Origin: Montanilutibacter psychrotolerans
Lineage (GTDB): Bacteria > Pseudomonadota > Gammaproteobacteria > Xanthomonadales > Xanthomonadaceae
Length of the DNA: 64,000 bases
NCBI RefSeq assembly: GCF_003719825.1
Contig: NZ_RIBS01000003.1
Location: 62,001 to 126,000 of the forward strand
Direction of reading: 5' to 3'
Below, piece by piece: positions 8,137 through 16,250 of this stretch. Every line of letters starts with the position of its first letter. Positions within the stretch are counted from its first letter, which is position 1. The notes under the pieces were generated by a model. The model was not told the origin of the DNA. It searched no databases and saw only the letters and a program-made list of their open reading frames with translations. The translations under genes and the position numbers were made by a program.

Positions 8137-8495
8137 CGCGCCCGAGTCGGCAAGGCACGCCACGGCCCGGATGCAGCGCGGCAGCGAGCGCTCAGGCTTG
8201 CGTGCCCGTCGCTGCCACACCCGCGCGACGCCCAATGGACGGGCCCGGTAGCGCCCCATGACGGCACGCCTGGTTGCGCAACACCGACATACCGCGTATT
8301 GCTCGGGCGCGACTGCTCGCGCCACGGTTCGTCGCGTTTCCCGATCGAACCCTTGCCCATGGAATGCGCCCTGATGACGGCAGCGTAAAAATGAATGGCC
8401 CGACCGAGCCAACCCCCCTCGCGTTGCCGGCACCGGGGGGATGGGGCAAGCTAGCGGCCCGTTTTTTGCGACGAACTTCCGTCGACGGTGCCCGC
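8137..8495. other. Intergenic region upstream of lptD
   Basis: About 360 bases with no recognisable gene. It holds the candidate extracytoplasmic-stress promoter described at 8347-8374. The open frame of lptD extends back through the region to 8274, but translation there gives an Arg/Pro-rich sequence with no signal peptide, so I treat it as leader. I see no clear terminator for the deacetylase operon. Confidence 0.4.
8347..8374 (+). promoter_or_regulatory. Candidate sigma-E-type promoter for lptD
   Basis: GAACCC at 8347-8352 and CCTGA at 8370-8374 are separated by 17 bases, close to the sigma-E/AlgU pattern of GAACTT, 16-17 bases, TCTGA. lptD and surA are classical sigma-E targets in E. coli, which makes the match sensible. 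Two positions of the -35 and one of the -10 differ from consensus, so this is only a suggestion. Confidence 0.25.
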
Positions 8496-10967
8496 GTGCG
8501 CAATACCCTCCGCTTGCTTCCGTTACCCCTGTGCATCGCCTTTGCGTTGCCGGCTTATGCCGCCGACGACAACGACGACTGGGGGTTGTGCCCGATAGAG
8601 GACGCGGTGCCGACCTTCGGCGACGCGCCCGATCCGGTCGGCACGCCGGAACAGCGGATCGAGCAGCCCACCGACATCGCCGGCGACGCCTTGGCCGGCC
8701 AGAAGGAAGACGCGGTGTTCCAGGGAAACGTCGCGCTCAACCGCGGCGATCAGTTCCTGGGCACCGACAAGCTGACCTTCAACCAGGACACCGGCAAGTA
8801 CGTCGCCGAGGGCAACGTGCGCTACCAGGACTCTGGCATGCGCATCGTCGCCAACCGCGCCTCGGGCGACCAGAACACCGACGAGCACCAGATCGAGGAC
8901 CTGCGCTACCAGCTGACCGAGCGTCGCGGTAACGGCGGTGCCGAACGCATCGAACTCAAGGGCAAGCAGGGCGCCCTGCTCGGCTCCACCTATTCCACCT
9001 GCCCGCCTTCCCAGCGCGCCTGGGAACTGCGCGCCCACCGCATCGACATCGACACCGAAGAGGGCATGGGCGTCGCCCGCAATGCCGTGCTGCGCGTGGG
9101 CAAGGTGCCGGTGCTGTACGTGCCGTGGTTGATGTTCCCGATCGACGACCGCCGCCGTACCGGCCTGCTGTACCCAGCCATCGCGCTGTCGGGACGCAAC
9201 GGTTTCGACTGGAAGCAGCCGATCTATCTCAACCTCGCGCCGAACTACGACGCCACCCTCAACCCGCGCTACATGAGCAAGCGCGGCGCGATGCTGGGCG
9301 GCGAGTTCCGCTGGCTCTATCCGCAGGGCAATGGCCTGGTCTCGGGCAACTGGATGCCCGATGACAAGCTGCCCGAGAACGATCCGGACCGCTATCTCAA
9401 CCGTCCCGACGGCAGCCCGCGTCCGGGCGCGACCCTGCCCGGAAGCAACCGCGGCCAGGTCCTGATCCGCGCCTCGCACAACTTCAGCCGCAGCTGGTAC
9501 GCGCGCGCCAACCTGGGCTGGATCAGCGACACGCATTACCTGGAAGACTTCAGCAACAGCCTCTACGGCATCTCCAACTATTCCGTGCAGAGCTCGGTGG
9601 GCCTGTACGGCCGCGGTCGCGGCTGGGACCTGGGCCTGATGGCCGACCACCAGCGCCTGACGGACTACACGCTCACCGAGGAAAGCCTGCGCTACAACCG
9701 GCTGCCGCGCGCGTACGCCAACTGGACGCGGACATTCGGCCGCTGGTTCGAGACTGGCATCAACGCCGAGGCCGTGCGCTTCCAGCACACCTCCGATCTG
9801 CGCAACGCCGCCGGGTTCGAGGTCAAGGGCGAAGGCAGTCGCGTCGACCTCAAGCCGTACATCAGCATGCCGCTGGAAGGCGCCGCCTGGTTTATCAATC
9901 CCAAACTGGCCTGGCGCTACACCGCGTACCAGCTGGATCGCGGCCTGGCCACCCAGCTCGCCCAGCAGCAGGCACAGGTGATTGCCGGCCGCGCCGCCAA
10001 CGGCCGCCCCAACCCGATCCCGGCCGGCCTGGTCGACAGCCTGTACGACGACGCTCCGGTCCGTAGCCTGCCGATCAGTTCGCTCGACGCCGGCCTGTTT
10101 TTCGATCGTCACACCCAGATCCGTGGCGACTCGTACCTGCACACGCTGGAACCGCGGCTCTACTACCTGAACGTCCCGTACGAGAACCAGGACGACCAGC
10201 CGCTGTTCGACACCAACGACATGACGTTCAGTTGGGGCCAGCTGTTCCGCGACAACCGCTACACCGGCGCCGACCGGCAGACCGATGCCGAACAGCTCAC
10301 CCTGGCGGTAACCAGCCGTCTGATCAGCGAATCGGATGGCCGCGAGCGGCTGGCCGCCAGCCTCGGCCAGATCCACTACCTCGAGGACAGCCGCGTCACC
10401 ACCGCACCGGGCGGCCAGATCATCGAGAAGGGCAAGTCGGCCTGGGTGGCCGAGGTCTCGGTCAGCCCCAGCGATCGCTGGAACATCGCCGCCACTTACC
10501 AGTGGGACCCCAAGTTCCGTCGCCAGGACCTGGCCAGCCTGCGGGCGCGCTACCTGATCGGCGAAGCCGGCGTGGTCAACCTCAGCTACCGCTATCGCCG
10601 TGACCTGACCGAACAGGCCGACTTCTCGTTCCTGTACCCGATCAACCAGAACTGGAGCGTGGTCGGGCGCCACTACTACTCGATGCTGGACCACAAGCCG
10701 CTGGAAACCATCGCCGGCGTGCAGTGGGAAAGCTGCTGCCTGGCCGTGCGCCTGGTCGGCCGCCGCTACCTGCGCAACCGCACGGGCGAGCTGAACAATT
10801 CACTGCAGGTCGAGTTCGAACTGAAGGGTCTGGGCTCGGCTGGCCAGAACACTGAGCGCGTTTTGCGCCGTGCTATCCTCGGCTACGATCGTGACGATCT
10901 GTATCTCGTGCCGCCGTCTTCCGTGACCGCCGGCGAAGCCGACAACTCCCCCGATCCGACCCTATGA
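8496..10967 (+). CDS. lptD: LptD, LPS-assembly outer membrane protein
   Basis: LptD forms the outer membrane beta-barrel that, with LptE, inserts lipopolysaccharide into the outer leaflet. From the GTG at 8496 the product is 823 residues with a signal peptide cut after AYA (about residue 22). The OstA-type periplasmic domain follows (about 55-190, EDAVFQGNVALNRGDQF onward), then a long barrel domain. The four conserved disulfide cysteines are visible: C32, C169 and the pair C747-C748 in WESCC. An ATG at 8391 is in frame but would put 35 residues before the signal peptide, so GTG is preferred. The stop overlaps the surA start as ATGA. Confidence 0.95.
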   Translation: MRNTLRLLPLPLCIAFALPAYAADDNDDWGLCPIEDAVPTFGDAPDPVGTPEQRIEQPTDIAGDALAGQKEDAVFQGNVALNRGDQFLGTDKLTFNQDTGKYVAEGNVRYQDSGMRIVANRASGDQNTDEHQIEDLRYQLTERRGNGGAERIELKGKQGALLGSTYSTCPPSQRAWELRAHRIDIDTEEGMGVARNAVLRVGKVPVLYVPWLMFPIDDRRRTGLLYPAIALSGRNGFDWKQPIYLNLAPNYDATLNPRYMSKRGAMLGGEFRWLYPQGNGLVSGNWMPDDKLPENDPDRYLNRPDGSPRPGATLPGSNRGQVLIRASHNFSRSWYARANLGWISDTHYLEDFSNSLYGISNYSVQSSVGLYGRGRGWDLGLMADHQRLTDYTLTEESLRYNRLPRAYANWTRTFGRWFETGINAEAVRFQHTSDLRNAAGFEVKGEGSRVDLKPYISMPLEGAAWFINPKLAWRYTAYQLDRGLATQLAQQQAQVIAGRAANGRPNPIPAGLVDSLYDDAPVRSLPISSLDAGLFFDRHTQIRGDSYLHTLEPRLYYLNVPYENQDDQPLFDTNDMTFSWGQLFRDNRYTGADRQTDAEQLTLAVTSRLISESDGRERLAASLGQIHYLEDSRVTTAPGGQIIEKGKSAWVAEVSVSPSDRWNIAATYQWDPKFRRQDLASLRARYLIGEAGVVNLSYRYRRDLTEQADFSFLYPINQNWSVVGRHYYSMLDHKPLETIAGVQWESCCLAVRLVGRRYLRNRTGELNNSLQVEFELKGLGSAGQNTERVLRRAILGYDRDDLYLVPPSSVTAGEADNSPDPTL

Positions 10968-12295
10968 AGAAACTACTCGCGTGTCTCCTCGCTGGCGCGC
11001 TGTTTGCTGCGTCCGTCCATGCCCAGCAGTTGCAGGCGATCGACAGCATCGCTGCGGTGGTCGACGAGGACGTCGTGCTGCGCAGTGAGCTGGACCGTGC
11101 CGTCAACAACATCCTGGCCCAGTACGCCGGTCGCAACGATCAACTGCCGCCCCGCGCGATCCTGGAACGCCAGGTGCTCGAGCGCCTCGTCCTCGTGAAG
11201 CTGCAGGCCGCCCGCGCGGCCAGCACCGGCGTGCGCGTCACCGATCAGGAAGTCGACCAGTCCATCGCCGGCATTGCCCAGCAGAACCGCGTCGGCGTCG
11301 ACCAGCTGCGCGAGCAGCTTGCCCGTGACGGCACCTCGTTCGAGGACTTCCGCGGCTCGATCCGCGACGAGCTGCTGTCGCAGCGCCTGCGCCAGCGTTT
11401 CGCCCAGACCCGGATCGCCATCAGCGACGCCGAGGTCGATGCCGCGGTCGCCGCGCAGGCCAACGCCGGCGCCCAGTACCACCTGGCGCACATCCTGGTG
11501 GCATTGCCCGAGGGCGTGACCGCCGACCAGATCGCGCTGGGCCAGAAGAAGATCGACGGCATCAAGGCCCTGCTCGACAAGGGCGAGATGGACTTCAACG
11601 CGGCCGCCGTCCGCTATTCCGACAGCCCCAACGCGCTGGAAGGCGGCGACCTGGGCTGGCGCAGCCTCGACGAAATCCCGGCGGCGTTCGCGCAGATCAT
11701 GCGCAACCTCAAGCCCGGCGAAGTCACCGCGCCGCTGCGCGGACCCAGCGGCTTCCAGTTGCTGAAGCTGGTCGAGGTGCGCGACGCCTCGCAGGCCGGA
11801 CCGAGCCTGGTCACCCAGTACCACGCCCGCCACATCCTGGTGCGCGTTACCCCGACGATGACCGACGCCCAGGCCAAGGCCAAGGCCGACACCGCACGTG
11901 CGCGCATCGCCGGCGGCGCCGACTTCGCCGAAGTGGCCAAGCAGGAATCCGAAGACCTCAACTCGCAGTCGCGTGGCGGCGAGCTGGGCTGGTTCGGGCT
12001 GGACGATTTCGGTGCCGACTTCGGCACGGTGGTCGCCAACCTGCGCGACGGTGAGGTTTCGCAGCCCATCCGCACGCCGGTCGGCTGGCACGTCATCGAG
12101 CGCCTTGGCAGCCGTCAGCAGGACGTCGGCAGCGACAACCGCCGCGCCCAAGTGCGCGAGCAGATCGGCCGTCGCAAGCTCGAAGAGGAATGGAACCGCT
12201 ACCTGCTCGAACTGCGCGGCGAAGCCTACGTCGAGGTGCGTGGCGCCGACGGTGCTCCGGTCACCGACGCCGCCTCGGACGCCAGCGGCGGCTGA
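10964..12295 (+). CDS. surA: SurA, periplasmic chaperone and peptidyl-prolyl isomerase
   Basis: A 443-residue periplasmic chaperone for outer membrane proteins. It has a signal peptide (MKKLLACLLAGALFAASVHA), the SurA N-terminal chaperone domain (about 25-165, beginning IDSIAAVVDEDVVLRSELD), and two parvulin-type domains starting near residues 177 (HILVALPEG) and 290 (HILVRVTP). The second contains SRGGELGWFGLDD and the GWHVIE end typical of parvulins. The start overlaps the lptD stop by four bases, so the pair is translationally coupled, fitting LptD being a main SurA client. A strong hairpin follows eight bases after the stop. Confidence 0.96.
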   Translation: MKKLLACLLAGALFAASVHAQQLQAIDSIAAVVDEDVVLRSELDRAVNNILAQYAGRNDQLPPRAILERQVLERLVLVKLQAARAASTGVRVTDQEVDQSIAGIAQQNRVGVDQLREQLARDGTSFEDFRGSIRDELLSQRLRQRFAQTRIAISDAEVDAAVAAQANAGAQYHLAHILVALPEGVTADQIALGQKKIDGIKALLDKGEMDFNAAAVRYSDSPNALEGGDLGWRSLDEIPAAFAQIMRNLKPGEVTAPLRGPSGFQLLKLVEVRDASQAGPSLVTQYHARHILVRVTPTMTDAQAKAKADTARARIAGGADFAEVAKQESEDLNSQSRGGELGWFGLDDFGADFGTVVANLRDGEVSQPIRTPVGWHVIERLGSRQQDVGSDNRRAQVREQIGRRKLEEEWNRYLLELRGEAYVEVRGADGAPVTDAASDASGG

Positions 12296-12302
12296 TCGTT
12301 TC

Positions 12303-12329
12303 GCCACGGCCGGCCATCCCGGCCGTGGC
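12303..12329. terminator. Strong hairpin after surA
   Basis: A perfect 11-bp stem, GCCACGGCCGG with CCGGCCGTGGC, around the loop CCATC, placed eight bases after the surA stop. No T-tract follows, so it may attenuate rather than fully terminate, or stabilise the lptD-surA message. The next gene, pdxA, starts about 210 bases later. Confidence 0.5.
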
Positions 12330-12538
12330 AACCGCCAGGCATCGCCCCGCACGCACGCGTGCCGGTCGATGCGACGGTTCGAGGCCGTGTTGGCACCGCC
12401 CCGAGTCCCGCGCATGACGCGCGATGCGATGCCATCTGCCTCGATCCGTGCCTGCTTCGCCCGGGCATGCCCCGCGGGCCGCCGACGTCCGCCTGCGCCG
12501 CGTGCCAGCCTTCACCGCAAGGCCTTCGGACAGCGCCG

Positions 12539-13594
12539 ATGACCGCTCCCAGCCTGATTCCAGCATCCACCTCCCCCGGCCGCCATGACCTGCCCGGTGG
12601 CACTGCCGTGCGCCTGGCCCTGGTGCCTGGCGAACCGGCCGGGATCGGCCCGGAGCTGTGCGTGCGACTGGCACAGCAGCCACGCGACTACGGGCTGATC
12701 GCGTTCGCCGATGGACGCAGCCTGCTGGCTGCCGCCGCCGCTCTCGGCCTGCCGCTGCGTTTGACCGATGCCGCCGCGCCCGATGGCGGGCCCGGCACGC
12801 TGGCGCTGGTCGATGTCCCCAACGCCTCGCCACCGGAGTTCGGCCACCCCGACCCGCGCAATGCCGCTGCCGTGATCGACGCCCTGCATCGGGCCGCCGC
12901 GGGCTGCCTGCAGGGCCAGTTCGATGGCCTGGTCACCGGTCCGGTGCACAAGGCCGTGATCAACGACGGCGGCATCGCCTACACCGGCACCACCGAACTG
13001 CTGGCCAGCCAGGCCGGCTGCGAGGTGGTGATGATGCTGGCCAACCCCGACCTGCGCGTGGCGTTGGCGACCACCCACCTGCCGCTGCGCGCGGTGGCCG
13101 ATGCGATCACGCCCGACGGTTTGACGCGCACGTTGCGCATCACCCACGCCGCGTTGCGGCGGGACTTCGGCATCGTCGATCCGGTCGTCGCCGTGCTGGG
13201 CCTCAATCCGCATGCCGGCGAGGCTGGCCACCTTGGCCGCGAGGAGATCGAGGTGATCGAGCCGGTGCTGGCCCTGCTGCGCGCGGAAGGCATGCGCCTG
13301 GTCGGGCCGTTGCCCGCCGACACCGCGTTCCTGCCGGCGAAGCTGAGCGGCCTCGATGCGGTGCTGGCGATGTATCACGACCAAGGCCTGCCGGTGCTGA
13401 AGTTCAGCGGCTTCGAGCAGGCCGTCAACCTGACCCTGGGCCTGCCCTACCCGCGTGTCGCCGTCGACCACGGCACCGCGCTCGAACTGGCCGGCCACGG
13501 CACCGCCGATCCCTCGAGCCTGTTTGCCGCGGCCCGGACCTGCGCACAGATGGCCGAGCAACGACGGCGCGCCGGCCACGCGGCCCCGCGATGA
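12539..13594 (+). CDS. pdxA: PdxA, 4-hydroxythreonine-4-phosphate dehydrogenase
   Basis: A 351-residue enzyme of pyridoxal phosphate synthesis that oxidises 4-phosphohydroxy-L-threonine with NAD. Motifs: LVPGEPAGIGPEL near the N terminus, GLVTGPVHKAVIN and YTGTTE in the middle, LNPHAGEAG, and MYHDQGLPVLK with the metal-binding His and VDHGTALELAG near the end. The first 28 residues are a Ser/Pro/Thr-rich extension before AVRLALVPGEP; the ATG at 12539 is the nearest good start. Synteny with surA and rsmA is the usual proteobacterial arrangement. Confidence 0.95.
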   Translation: MTAPSLIPASTSPGRHDLPGGTAVRLALVPGEPAGIGPELCVRLAQQPRDYGLIAFADGRSLLAAAAALGLPLRLTDAAAPDGGPGTLALVDVPNASPPEFGHPDPRNAAAVIDALHRAAAGCLQGQFDGLVTGPVHKAVINDGGIAYTGTTELLASQAGCEVVMMLANPDLRVALATTHLPLRAVADAITPDGLTRTLRITHAALRRDFGIVDPVVAVLGLNPHAGEAGHLGREEIEVIEPVLALLRAEGMRLVGPLPADTAFLPAKLSGLDAVLAMYHDQGLPVLKFSGFEQAVNLTLGLPYPRVAVDHGTALELAGHGTADPSSLFAAARTCAQMAEQRRRAGHAAPR

Positions 13595-14018
13595 CATCCG
13601 CCCTCTCGACACGCGTCGGCACCCATCGCGGCCGACACACGCGGGGGCCGCGCCTTGCCGCGGAACGGACCGTATCGCGGCCCCCGGACGGCCGCGGCAC
13701 TCCGGCGGCGGCGAGCGTTTTGCGGAACCTGGCCGACAACCGTTAGCTTTACCGTACCGGCGCCGGGCGCATCCCACTTTCGGCCGTGCTCAGCGGGCGT
13801 GACCGACCCGACGCACTTGCGTCGGTGGACACTTCCTCCAGGACGCAACCGGTTGCCATGGATCGATGTCGATGGATCGGCCCACAACGCCTTCTATCCT
13901 CGTCGATTCGCGTCCAGACTCCCCAGCCCGCAACCGGTCCGGGGCGATTCGCGTCCCAACGTCCTTCCCGCCGGCACGGCGTCGATCCACGTCCGACTTC
14001 CGCAACAACAGGCCCACC
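13595..14018. other. Long gap between pdxA and rsmA
   Basis: A 424-base space inside an otherwise compact operon. Besides the hairpin at 13642-13686, I see no convincing gene; small frames through it are Arg/Pro rich without family signatures. The rsmA frame is open back to 13866 but the sequence before MTRPSHF is not protein-like. It may hold a separate promoter for rsmA-apaG-apaH. Confidence 0.4.
13642..13686. terminator. GC-rich inverted repeat after pdxA
   Basis: CGGGGGCCGCG at 13642-13652 pairs perfectly with CGCGGCCCCCG at 13676-13686, leaving a 23-base loop. It lies about 50 bases beyond the pdxA stop. No T-tract follows. It is probably a transcription or mRNA-end structure. Confidence 0.45.
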
Positions 14019-14849
14019 ATGACCCGTCCCAGCCATTTCAGCGAGCCGCCCAAGAAGAGTCTCGGCCAGCACTTCCTCTGCGATCGCGGGATCATCGACC
14101 GCATCGTCCTGGCGGTGAATCCGAAACCCGGCGACCGCCTCGTCGAGATCGGCCCGGGCCAGGGCGCGATCACCTTCCCGCTGCTCGATCGCCACCACGA
14201 ACTCACCGTCATCGAGTTCGACCGTGACCTGATCTTTCCGCTCACCGAGGCGGCACGCGCGCACGGCACGCTGGAGGTGATCCACCGGGACGTCCTCAAG
14301 GTCGACTTCAGCGCGATCGCCGGCGGCGAGGGCCAGATCCGCCTGGTCGGCAACCTGCCCTACAACCTGTCCTCGCCGATCCTGTTCCACGCGCTCGAGC
14401 ACGCCGCGGCGATCCGCGACATGGTCTTCATGCTGCAGAAGGAGGTCGTCGACCGCATGGCCGCCGGACCGGGCAGCAAGATCTATGGCCGCCTGAGCGT
14501 GATGCTGCAGGCCTACTGCCGGGTGACCCCGTTGTTCGACGTTCCGCCCGGCGCGTTCCGTCCGCCGCCGAAGGTGGATTCGGCCGTGGTGCGAATGGTG
14601 CCGCTGCCTGCCGATGCGATCGGCGTGCGCGATCGCGCCACGTTTGCACGGGTGGTGCGCGACGCCTTCGGCCAGCGTCGCAAGACGCTGCGCAATGCGT
14701 TGTCGCAGGTCTGCGACGGCGCGGCCATCGAGGCCGCCGGCGTGCGTCCGGATGCGCGTGCCGAGCAGCTGGAAGTCGCCGACTTCGTGCGCCTGGCCAA
14801 CAGCCTGGAGATCACCGGGCTGGCCGATGACCCGGACGACATGCCGTGA
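14019..14849 (+). CDS. rsmA: RsmA (KsgA), 16S rRNA dimethyladenosine transferase
   Basis: A 276-residue methyltransferase that dimethylates the two adjacent adenines at the end of 16S rRNA (A1518/A1519 in E. coli numbering) late in small-subunit assembly. Signatures: KKSLGQHFLCDRGIIDRI at the N terminus, the SAM-binding loop LVEIGPGQGAITFPLL (about residues 40-55), acidic VIEFDRDL, the catalytic NLPYNLSSPI (about 113-122), and the C-terminal FRPPPKVDSAVVRM and FGQRRKTLRNAL elements. Length is normal. It is followed by apaG and apaH, the standard order. Confidence 0.96.
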   Translation: MTRPSHFSEPPKKSLGQHFLCDRGIIDRIVLAVNPKPGDRLVEIGPGQGAITFPLLDRHHELTVIEFDRDLIFPLTEAARAHGTLEVIHRDVLKVDFSAIAGGEGQIRLVGNLPYNLSSPILFHALEHAAAIRDMVFMLQKEVVDRMAAGPGSKIYGRLSVMLQAYCRVTPLFDVPPGAFRPPPKVDSAVVRMVPLPADAIGVRDRATFARVVRDAFGQRRKTLRNALSQVCDGAAIEAAGVRPDARAEQLEVADFVRLANSLEITGLADDPDDMP

Positions 14850-14954
14850 CCCGCGCCGGCGCGCATGCCGACGCGCCCGATGCCTGTGCCTGCCGCTTGC
14901 ACGACGCGGCGATTTTCCACTTCAGCCTCACCCGTAACACGTAAACTGCCGCGC

Positions 14955-15338
14955 ATGGACCACCGTACCGACTACGCATTCGACATCAACGTCGCGACCC
15001 GCTATCTCGACGACCAGTCGGAACCCGAGCAGGACCGCTACGTTTTTGCCTACACCATCAACATCCGCAACTGCGGCACGGTGCCCGCGCGCCTGCTCGC
15101 CAGGCATTGGGTGATCACCGACGCCAACGGCAAGGTGCAGGAGGTCGAAGGCGAAGGCGTCGTGGGCGAGCAACCGTGGCTGCGGCCGGGCGAGCATTTC
15201 GAGTACACCTCCGGCGCAGTGCTGGAAACCGACCTGGGCACGATGTGCGGCAGCTACGCGATGCTGGCCGACGATGGCACGCACTTCGATGCGCCGGTCC
15301 CGGCGTTCACGCTGACCGTTCCGCGTACCCTGCACTGA
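14955..15338 (+). CDS. apaG: ApaG, Co2+/Mg2+-efflux-type protein
   Basis: A 127-residue protein of the ApaG (DUF525) family, a fibronectin-III-like beta sandwich. Conserved features visible are RYVFAYTINIRN, the LLARHWVITDANG strand pair, EVEGEGVVGEQPWLRPGE and the end GTMCGSYAMLADDG. The function in bacteria is not settled; it has been linked to metal resistance in Salmonella. It is almost always next to apaH, as here, 13 bases upstream of it. Confidence 0.95.
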   Translation: MDHRTDYAFDINVATRYLDDQSEPEQDRYVFAYTINIRNCGTVPARLLARHWVITDANGKVQEVEGEGVVGEQPWLRPGEHFEYTSGAVLETDLGTMCGSYAMLADDGTHFDAPVPAFTLTVPRTLH

Positions 15339-15351
15339 TGGCACCGCACGC

Positions 15352-16245
15352 ATGAGTGTCTGGGCCATCGGCGACCTCCAGGGCTGCTACGACGCGACCC
15401 AGCGCCTACTCGAGAAGATCCGCTTCGACCCCGCCCTGGACCGCATCTGGTTCTGCGGCGATCTCGTCAACCGCGGGGGCCAGTCGCTGGAAACCCTGCG
15501 GCTGGTGCATTCGCTGCGCGAGCACAGCGTCACCGTGCTGGGCAACCATGACCTGTCGCTGCTGGCAATCGGCGAGCGTCGCGAGGAAGAGCAGCGCAAG
15601 GTCAACGCCGACCTGCAGCGCATCGTGATGGCACCCGACAGCGCCGAGCTGCTGGGCTGGCTGCGCATGCAGAAGCTGGTGCATGTCGACCGCGGTCTGG
15701 GCTGGATGATGGTGCACGCCGGACTGGCACCGCAGTGGACGACGCAGCTGGCCGAGCGCCATGCGCGCGAGGTCGAAGAGCGCCTTCACGGCCCGCAGTA
15801 CCAGCGCCTGCTCAAGAACATGTACGGCGACGGGCCGGCCTGGCACCCACGACTGGGCGGCATGGACCGCCACCGCGCGATCATCAACATCTGCACGCGA
15901 TTGCGCTATTGCTCGCCGCGCGGGCGCATCGCGTTCGAGGACAAGGGCAGCCCCGGCACGCAGCCGATCGGACTGTACCCGTGGTACGCGGCGCCCGGCC
16001 GCGCCGAGCGCGACCTCAAGATCGTGTGCGGGCACTGGTCGACGCTGGGGTTGTTCATTGGCCACGGTGTGCACGCCATCGACACCGGCGCAGTGTGGGG
16101 TGGCAAGCTCACCGCGCTGCAGCTCGACACGGACGAGTTGCGCGTGGTGCAGGTGCCCGGCCGCGATGTGCCGGCGCAGCCGCCGCGTCCGCGTCGTCCA
16201 CCGACGCCGGCGCAGAACCAGCCGACCCGACGCCAGGGCGCCTGA
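15352..16245 (+). CDS. apaH: ApaH, symmetrical diadenosine tetraphosphatase
   Basis: A 297-residue calcineurin-like phosphoesterase that cleaves Ap4A to two ADP and also removes Np4 caps from RNA. Metal-binding motifs are in order: GDLQGCYD (residues 7-14), GDLVNRGGQSL, VLGNHDLSLLA, then VHAGLAPQW, and late GHWSTLGL with HAIDTGAVWGGKLTA. The last 20 residues are a Pro/Arg-rich tail beyond the usual end. It is followed six bases later by a lipoprotein gene, extending the rsmA-apaG-apaH unit. Confidence 0.96.
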   Translation: MSVWAIGDLQGCYDATQRLLEKIRFDPALDRIWFCGDLVNRGGQSLETLRLVHSLREHSVTVLGNHDLSLLAIGERREEEQRKVNADLQRIVMAPDSAELLGWLRMQKLVHVDRGLGWMMVHAGLAPQWTTQLAERHAREVEERLHGPQYQRLLKNMYGDGPAWHPRLGGMDRHRAIINICTRLRYCSPRGRIAFEDKGSPGTQPIGLYPWYAAPGRAERDLKIVCGHWSTLGLFIGHGVHAIDTGAVWGGKLTALQLDTDELRVVQVPGRDVPAQPPRPRRPPTPAQNQPTRRQGA

Positions 16246-16250
16246 TCGTC

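Noticed and set aside
8523-10694. Minus-strand frame of 723 residues opposite lptD
   Set aside because: LptD cysteines and OstA domain show the plus strand is coding; the shadow is low complexity.
10973-12415. Minus-strand frame of 480 residues opposite surA
   Set aside because: It is a shadow of surA, with both parvulin domains on the plus strand.
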